A stretch of DNA of 64,000 nucleotides from Pristionchus mayeri (lineage: Eukaryota > Nematoda > Chromadorea > Rhabditida > Neodiplogasteridae), in NCBI GenBank assembly GCA_036245805.1, contig BTRK01000001.1, positions 11,594,001-11,658,000 of the forward strand, given 5' to 3'. A model generated the notes under the pieces. The model was not told the DNA's origin, did no database searches, and saw only the letters and a list, made by a program, of their open reading frames with translations. The translations under genes and the position numbers were made by a program. Position 1 is the stretch's first letter; every line of letters starts with the position of its first letter. Positions 57,761 through 64,000 of the stretch are shown here, in pieces.

Positions 57761-57930
57761 GGCCGCAGAGTAGCGAATACGGTACCTGCGAGGATACGGT
57801 ACCGACGGAATCGGGTACCACATGGGTCACGAACTTGGAGGGGAGAGGGAGAGAGGAGCGAGCGACCACTCGGAAGGAGAGACGAGCGGGGGGAATGAAT
57901 GGAGAGGGCAGGTGCAGAATGAATTATTTC
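57761..57930 (-). promoter_or_regulatory. Conserved 5' block of PLA2-like gene 3
   Basis: GATACGGTACCGACGG, then GGGTCACGAACTTGGAGGGG and a purine-rich run match the 5' flanks of genes 1 and 2. Confidence 0.5.
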
Positions 57931-58199
57931 CCATATCTATTCAAAGGAGACTACTCAAATAATTTTTTTTTATTGAATTTGTAAATCCTCCATTTCACAA
58001 GGCGAGCGGTTAGGGCCCACTCGCAAACAACTTTTAAAAAATTAGTGTAATTTTCCATGCCATCATATTTTTGTTTCACAAAACATTGCTGGCAGTCTTG
58101 AGTTTCACTGTGCAAATACCTTGCAACGTTCCTTGACTGTTTGATTTAGGGTTGCTTAGTATACAAACATATCGATGATTAATGATAAGATGAATTATG

Positions 58200-58410
58200 A
58201 ATGATACACAAGGGTTTAGGGTTCCAACGGGATCAAGGTACGAACCTGGGCGGGAGAGGGAGAGCGGAGCGAGTGGCCACTCGGGATGAGAGAAGAGTGG
58301 GAGAATGAATGGAGAGGGGAGGTGCCGAATGAATAATTGCCAATATCTATTGAAATGAGACAACTAAAATTGAAATTTTCTGATAAAATTAGTAAATTCT
58401 CCATTACACA
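58200..58410. repeat. Orphan copy of the PLA2-like 5' block
   Basis: GGGATCAAGGTACGAACCTG, GGGCGGGAGAGGGAGAGCGG and the following ATGAATGGAGAGGGGAGGTG match 57820-57960 closely, but no signal-peptide exon follows. It is probably the remnant of a lost or partial gene copy. Confidence 0.65.
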
Positions 58411-58629
58411 AGGATGGGACATCTCCCTCACCCTCTCACACTTTTTCTGAGGGGGTGAAGGAGATGAAGAGCTTTCGTCGGTGTTGACAGCATCTGTACC
58501 GTAGTGTTTAAATCGTAAACATGGTCGCTTCATTAAGCTAAAGACCTTATGAGATTGCTCAGAATTTTTATTTTTTCGCGGAAATTTTTAGAAACAGCAA
58601 GCAGCAGTATCAATCGATTTTTCGGTATA

Positions 58630-60421
58630 TCACCACATCCCCTTGTAGGAAATGATGCCGAAAGTACGGACGAGACCGACGAATAATTTCATCACTGGCT
58701 TGCATAGAGTATCTGAAACATATTGATGTGCTAATGAAAGAACAAAACTATCTACAATGAGAACAGATAGTGTAGCACTTGTGCACACTTACAATTCGGA
58801 TTACAATTCACAAAACAAAAAATTGCTACGCTTTCTGTTTTCGCAGTAATGTTGCTAATGTGGGCACTTCTTGAAATACTAGTTTTTTTCCCGAGCCAAA
58901 GAGTGTTCGGAATCGAGAGAGAGCAATACGATTGCTCCTTTCCCCCTCGCACCTTTTACAAGGGTAAGTGATGGGAGGATGAGAACGGGGGTGGAAGTAA
59001 CCCAATAAGTACCCTAAAGCAAATCGAACAAAATGAATTATGACAGTTCGTACATTTAGATGACTCCATCACACATCTTTCGAATTCGTCATCACACGGT
59101 CTCTGCCCGATCTTCCTACGGTAGCATGCATCGTGATCGCTAAATCAGCAGGATCAAAGATCATAGTAAACCAAGGAATGGCAAGAAGCTTCGTAAGAAA
59201 TATCTGACTTATCCCACTGATCGTTGAGAACCCGTTAATTAGGAAGCCATCCCTACAGCTATTCCAGCAACGAACAAGACTCCCTCAAATTCAGAGCACA
59301 ACAGTTATTCCATCCTGTTTCGATTGTTCTTTAGAAAAAACTATTTGTTGCTGAAGCTAACGATTAGGTTTGATCTATGATAATATCCAGGTTACCAGGT
59401 TACAGTATCTCTGAGATCTACCGTACCCCGATACCGTACATGCAACAGCGATTGATCTTCAGCCTTCTCCCTGGGCAGAGCAATCCGATAGTCTTCTCGG
59501 TAACTCAATAATATTATCATGAAGCATGGTGTGTCTCGTTAGGAAACGTCGCCGTGTCGAAATTTGCACTGCGTGAGGATATTTCGGAAACATCGCTCAC
59601 CTGCACTATCCTCGGGTCGAGCGCCGCACTTCCATCTGAATACACGGTGTATTATTTCTGATTCTCTTATCTTTGAGTGCTCTCTCGCAGGTCCAAGAAA
59701 CGGAAGACAACGCGAAAAAAATAAATCGAAATGCCTGTGTTTGGATAAAGTTACTCAGCGATTGTGAGACGACAGTTGAGTTTTTCACTGAAGATGGACG
59801 CACAATTTTTATTTGATCAAATCATTTCACTCACAATCGTTGAAAACATCTACCCTCTCCCTATGTGGGTTGAGTGAAACTAACTTCTTTCAGGTTGAAC
59901 CATTTTCCCAACACAGCCACGGAAATTTGAGTTTCAGAATATTTTGAAGTGTCATTGACCAAACCCTAATACGATTCTTCTCGAATGACTCCGTGAAATA
60001 CAAAAAAATATTTTTCACAACTCACTATCTTCAATATTTCGTAATTCGGTTCACCATCAGTTCACTATCCACATTAAAGTTCGAGAAACGATACTCTCGC
60101 TATTTAACCGGCCGAGCTGGCACTGGGCCGGATGAGAGCTATGACGTCATGCCGCATTTGATATATGCGGGATGACGTCATAGTTCTCATTCGACCTAGT
60201 GCCGTCTAGAAAGTGTGGTAACTGAAGAGGCGAAGACCCTTTTGTCTAACTCTAACACATAGAATCGACTTACAGTGCGCTGCAACAACTAACTGTGAAT
60301 TTTCCTGTGAAACGGTGAAAAAAAACAAACACAAAAGTATTAAAAAATAAACACAAAAATCGACTCACTCTGCAGCGGCGGTGGCGAGCCAAATAAGCAG
60401 GAGCGATAGAATAATTCGCAT
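58630..60421 (-). CDS. Secreted phospholipase A2-like protein 4 (HD pair intact)
   Basis: Exons 60369-60421, 59601-59635, 59440-59503, 59054-59139 and 58630-58712 agree in phase and encode 106 residues. A signal peptide (MRIILSLLLIWLATAAA) precedes EWKCG. The key motif is CCIDHDACYRRKIG, followed by CDDEFERC, matching the CCxxHDxCY and CDxxF patterns of secreted phospholipase A2. The His-Asp pair is present, so lipid hydrolysis at the sn-2 ester is plausible. However, no canonical calcium-binding loop (XCGxGG) is evident before the active site, so activity is uncertain. The C-terminal exon (LCKPVMKLFVGLVRTFGI) aligns with those of genes 2 and 3. It is the most conserved of the four and a reasonable proxy for the ancestral member. 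Confidence 0.82.
60119..60202. mobile_element. TGACGTCA palindromic hairpin element, copy 6
   Basis: Arms GCCGGATGAGAGCTATGACG and complement around GCATTTGATATATGC, with TGACGTCA in both arms, in intron 1 of PLA2-like gene 4. Confidence 0.85.
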
Positions 60422-61778
60422 GGTTCCTGGCGCTTCCTCGGGTTCTTCCTTTGGTTCCTGGTTCCAGCAACGAATGGCCGACTAATCACTAAAGTTCTAT
60501 TTTATTGGAATCGAACGTCGTTCTTCCCTCTCAATTTCCAATAACTCACAATAATAAGGCGATCGCCTATTGGAATGACCGATTTGATTGAAACTACAAT
60601 ATCTGTTGGAATTGAACATACCGAACAAGGGAGATATTAAATTGAATTGGAGATAAGTAAGGTTCCAATCCTGGTTCCACTCCAGTTTCCAGCGGCGAAG
60701 ATGCCGACAAATCGCGTTCAAAATACCACGGGATGAGTCATGGGAAGAGATGGCAAACAGACACAGACGCTCTACTCCTGGAAACTAGTAAATGAAATAA
60801 CTCTCTTGCTCTCTCGCTTTTCTCATTGTCGAAAGATAACGCGAAATTGAGAGCCAATAGATCAATACTGTAAACTAAATTAACGTCGAGAGAAACAATC
60901 CAGCAGAAATTACTGTGAATTCGGCACTTCTTTTGGTTCTGGCTATTATCATTCGGTTCCCTATCATCTCCCTTCCGTTTGTGCCTAGGTATTAGCCGTG
61001 TTTGGGATGGCGAAGGGAAAGGTGACCTTTCAAGTGCGGCGAATTCCGATGACACTGTGATATTTGAAAAAAAAAGTTTCCTGGAAACTAATAAATAATT
61101 GAATTTGATTGAAAAGTTTTGATTATGCAGCTGTGCGAATGGATCTCTCGAAAGGAGATGAAAGGGTGTATAAACGAGGAGATGCATACCGAAATTTCGA
61201 AATATATTCAGGTTGGCCGAAACAATTCATGCGGGAATCTTTTGAAATGTACTTGCATGGACTGTACATGGACGATTGTGTCACTCTGCTCAGATTTACA
61301 GCACATGCCACAGAAAAACAGCGAACACATTTTAGTACCAAGAATTTGACCAGCGAACAAAATATACGGTGGTGAGAGTGTAAAATTTGAGTATTTTTCT
61401 CTTAATTTCTCATTATCTCATCATTTGACCATGTGAATTCACCCCGATCATTGCATTTCCACATGCGCATATCCGTTCTTACATTTCGTGACCACGCTCT
61501 TCTTGTCAGGATGAACCACACAACGAAACTTGCAAAATGGCTTTGCCAAATCTTCATTCTTGCTCGAAATATCACTTTAAAAATGTATCACTGTGGAGTT
61601 TTGTATTTCAAAAAATCAGTGGTCATTAGTGCACTGACAACTTGAACAAATTTCCATTCAAAACAACATGGAGGCGTGGAAGTTACAACGGATCGAGAAA
61701 TTGGAATACTGGTTTCGCATATATGAACAAATTTTGAAGCGCAATCAAATAAGATGATGAATGGAGCGAATATTCCGA
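60422..61778. other. Spacer between PLA2-like gene 4 and the V-ATPase gene
   Basis: ORFs on both strands (for example 60738-61187 minus and 61109-61375 plus) overlap each other and lack splice context or protein-family motifs. GGTTCC words repeat near 60420-60480. No gene is supported. Confidence 0.4.
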
Positions 61779-63128
61779 CTAAGCTCCTAGGATCAGAGCA
61801 ACTATCATTCCGTAGAGACCGAGTACCTGCAATTCATTTGTGTTGTGATTCATTTCCACTCAGATAGTCTACTCCCCTGTCCAGAGACCAAATGCAAATA
61901 ATAAATAATGCGTTCAAATTGTAAATATTCCTTTCTCATTCATCTCACTCCCTTCACTAATGGATCGATTGAGCTGAAATCTCAGCCTTAGACTCATAAA
62001 ACATTCTGCTCTATTAGAGAAAGTTGGTACGTGTAGATTGCCGTGGCAGGTACTGCGTCACACATCATACACCACGTTATCCGTCCTTACCCGGGCATTG
62101 CCTACCTCGGAGAAGATGAGGATGAGGATCATGCCTACGAAGAGTCGCGGCTGCTGGGCAGTGCCACGGACGCCCGCGTCTCCCACGACGCCGATTGCAT
62201 AGCCTGCGCCTGCATTGATATTTCTACATTGATCATATATCATGCATTGTTTCTGCATTTCTGCATTGATGCAGTGGACATGAATTGGTGACCCGAGTGT
62301 CGAACACTATTGATCCTTCTCCCGTCATGGTATTCCTATCCTTCGTCCGTATAATTGTATTGAATTAAAGAATCACAAAATCAAAATTATCAACGGCTCG
62401 ATCGCCATTATCCTCTAGTGATATCACTATTCGCATCCTCAATCCATCCACCATTTATTTCGTTTTCATCTAGGGAATTTGGCTCACCGAGCCCACAGAG
62501 CCCACAGGTGAGGCCGGCGGCGAGATGGGAGAAGCCCTTGTAGAGGTCGTACTCTCCACTTGAAGTCGGTTTCACCTTGCCCTTCAGCACCATCGCAACG
62601 ACCAGTCCGTACATACCTCAAGCAATAAATGACTGACAGCACCACCTAGTATTCGTCATATGGCGAATACTAGTGGTGCTGCCCTGTGAGACGGACTATA
62701 CGCTGGTTATCGAATGCACCGCATCTAATTCGCGGTTGTGCGAGTATAGTAGCTAACGAAGACTTTCCAATTCTATGACTATTCTTACCGAGGATGCCCG
62801 CCATAATAACAGGGATGGCTGATTTCATGATGAGATCGGGTCGCATCACACCCGACGAGCAAATACCGACGGACGCCTTGGCAGTACCGTACGCGGCGCC
62901 TGAAAACCTTTATGCTATTTAATTCATAATATATTAGGAATACCCTTTTGTGTGATTTCGCATTATTTTCGACACATAAAATAATGCCAAATTGCCCAAA
63001 ACACGGAGGCCCTTGAATAGATGTTGCAACTTGCCTAGAATGCAGAAAATTTGGGCTGCTGCAGCACCCATGAATCCGAAGAAGGGTGCGTAGGCAGCTT
63101 TCTCGGCCGTTTCCAGATCGTACGACAT
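61779..63128 (-). CDS. vha-2: V-type ATPase 16-kDa proteolipid subunit c
   Basis: Exons 63035-63128, 62789-62899, 62488-62616, 62106-62209 and 61779-61826 agree in phase and give 161 residues. The protein forms the membrane rotor ring (V0) of the proton pump that acidifies lysosomes, endosomes and excretory structures. It starts [20 protein letters not shown] and shows four hydrophobic segments. Segment four contains [13 protein letters not shown], whose Glu carries the proton. The repeat of GAAYGTAK and GAGYAIG motifs is typical of subunit c. The first intron uses a GC donor (AG/GCAAGT). The sequence is closest by eye to C. elegans VHA-2/VHA-3, so the symbol is tentative among near-identical paralogues. 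A palindrome of about 49 bp sits in intron 2. Confidence 0.95.
62637..62685. repeat. Short near-perfect palindrome in V-ATPase intron 2
   Basis: GACAGCACCACCTAGTATTC pairs with GAATACTAGTGGTGCTGCC around CATATG. The arms are about 22 bp with one or two mismatches. Confidence 0.85.
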
Positions 63129-63630
63129 GCTGTAACAAAAAAATGTTGTGTTGGCCCGAACTGATTAATTGAGCACACGCATGAGTCTAATAAGGAGGGA
63201 AGGGATCATCTTCATCTCTATAAAAGTGAAATACAACGTCATATCGCAGCCCTTTTATAGAGGGCGGATTGAGATGATATCGAGGCAAGAGAGTGGGAGG
63301 AGCTTCAGAGGAAGAAGGGAATGACAAGGAATGAGCAATCGTCTGACTCTCTTCAGTTTGCACGCTCTCTCGTCTCTCTGACCGGCGAGAGAGCGTGCAA
63401 TCTGAAGAGAGTCAGACCATTGCTCCAAGGAATTACTACAGACCAGAGGCGGAAGTTCACTTCTCGATCTCTAGTCCCCATCATTTGAGGAAATCATCGA
63501 GGTCTCTGCCCGCCCCTCGGCCTCCACGATATAGTCATGGTCATACACAATGATAACTCTTACATTGTAGCCTGGGATCGCTCGTATACAAAGGCAGCTT
63601 GTTTCATCGACTTCGAACGCTCATTGCAAC
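63129..63630. other. Upstream region of V-ATPase with hairpin elements
   Basis: This holds an imperfect inverted repeat (CTCTATAAAAG at about 63216 and CTTTTATAGAG at about 63252) and the hairpin at 63336-63424. It should contain divergent promoters for the V-ATPase gene and the small ORF at 63631. Confidence 0.45.
63336..63424. mobile_element. Perfect-type hairpin, second copy of the 55893 element
   Basis: Arms GTCTGACTCTCTTCAGTTTG and complement around CGTCTCTCTGACCGGCGAG, almost identical in the stem to 55893-55982 with a different loop. Confidence 0.85.
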
Positions 63631-63815
63631 ATGCTAAAACTCCTTCTTATCATTGTTAGTATCGGTAAGCTCGAAATAGTTGATGGGCTGCATTTTCGAT
63701 CCTTATAGAGTTGACTCGAGCATCTGTACACGAGTCTAGCGATATCCTGGACTACAATGTGAAGAACACCGGGATCTCCGATCTGTCGAAGCATTTCGCC
63801 TACGGATTCGGTTAG
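63631..63815 (+). CDS. Possible small secreted peptide (46 residues)
   Basis: Exon 63631-63664 begins MLKLLLIIVSI, a short hydrophobic signal-like start, and joins exon 63709-63810. The predicted ending is HFAYGFG. If the next donor is used the frame meets TAG at 63893-63895; if not, it meets TAG at 63813-63815. Both give the same last residue, Gly. A C-terminal Gly can be converted to an amide in secreted neuropeptides, but no dibasic cleavage sites are present, so that role is speculative. The family is not recognised. The gene could also be an exon pair of a longer gene outside the window. Confidence 0.35.
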
Positions 63816-63974
63816 TTTTGTCAATGCAAGCTTGTCTAATTCTGCTAATTATCTTGATTTCTCACTCTTTATCATCGCTCAACTAACCAGGATAGTGTAT
63901 TGAAAATAGAGACAATTGAATGAATTTTGAACCGTTAGCACCATAAATTTATAGAGTTTTCGACCAGTTCAAGC

Positions 63975-64000
63975 GGCACTAGGTCGGATGATCACCGTCG
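63975..64000. mobile_element. Left end of a further TGACGTCA-family hairpin, cut by the window edge
   Basis: GGCACTAGGTCGGATGA matches the start of the palindrome family (compare 32196 and 41649). The rest lies outside the window, and the last bases already deviate. Confidence 0.5.

Noticed and set aside
60738..61187. 149-codon minus-strand ORF between PLA2-like gene 4 and V-ATPase
   Set aside because: Composition is not protein-like, there is no recognisable domain or signal, and it overlaps other random ORFs on the + strand.

Overview
This window is nuclear DNA from a nematode. Genes are split into many short exons (about 50-160 bp) by introns with nematode-type acceptors (TTTCAG, TTTTAG). 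The interstitial repeat TTAGGC at 54205-54227 matches the nematode telomere unit, and a 20-nt match to nematode spliced leader SL1 sits directly upstream of a SUMO gene. Lineage-expanded F-box-like and MATH-BTB genes and very short exons suggest a diplogastrid (Pristionchus-like) worm; that placement is inference. No operon, CRISPR array, rRNA or tRNA was recognised.

Layout. (1) 1-9.2 kb: foldback (large inverted-repeat) elements and a head-to-head inverted duplication of an F-box-like gene. The left copy is intact but carries two foldback insertions in one intron. The right copy has a premature stop and a frameshift. (2) 10.5-26.3 kb: a tandem duplication of about 7-8 kb carrying a second F-box-like family. 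Copy 1 reads as an intact 10-exon gene; copy 2 has a broken exon and three transposon insertions in its introns. Copy 1 holds a 1.4-kb pyrimidine tract and a short array of heat-shock-element-like sequence in one intron. A six-copy 269-bp satellite follows (26.28-27.9 kb). (3) 28.9-32.4 kb: a MATH-BTB gene with a 344-bp duplication covering one BTB exon. (4) 32.9-35.8 kb: a third member of the second F-box-like family, then an intronless SUMO gene that looks like a retrogene copied from an SL1-trans-spliced mRNA. (5) 36.6-51.0 kb: a 34-exon gene for cap-specific mRNA 2'-O-methyltransferase 1 (CMTR1). (6) 51.4-60.4 kb: four secreted phospholipase A2-like genes in tandem. Only the fourth keeps the HD active-site pair; the first also has an in-frame TAG. 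(7) 61.8-63.1 kb: the V-ATPase c (proteolipid) subunit. A possible small secreted peptide gene lies on the other strand at the right edge.

All convincing genes except the right F-box copy and the edge peptide are on the minus strand. Functionally the window joins housekeeping genes (CMTR1, V-ATPase c, SUMO) with fast-evolving families linked to ubiquitin/SUMO pathways (F-box, BTB) and a secreted lipase-like family. Introns and spacers are full of small inverted-repeat elements. The most common is an ~85-90-bp near-perfect palindrome carrying TGACGTCA.

Exon joins were made by eye from splice consensus and phase agreement; start sites of the F-box-like genes are the least certain.
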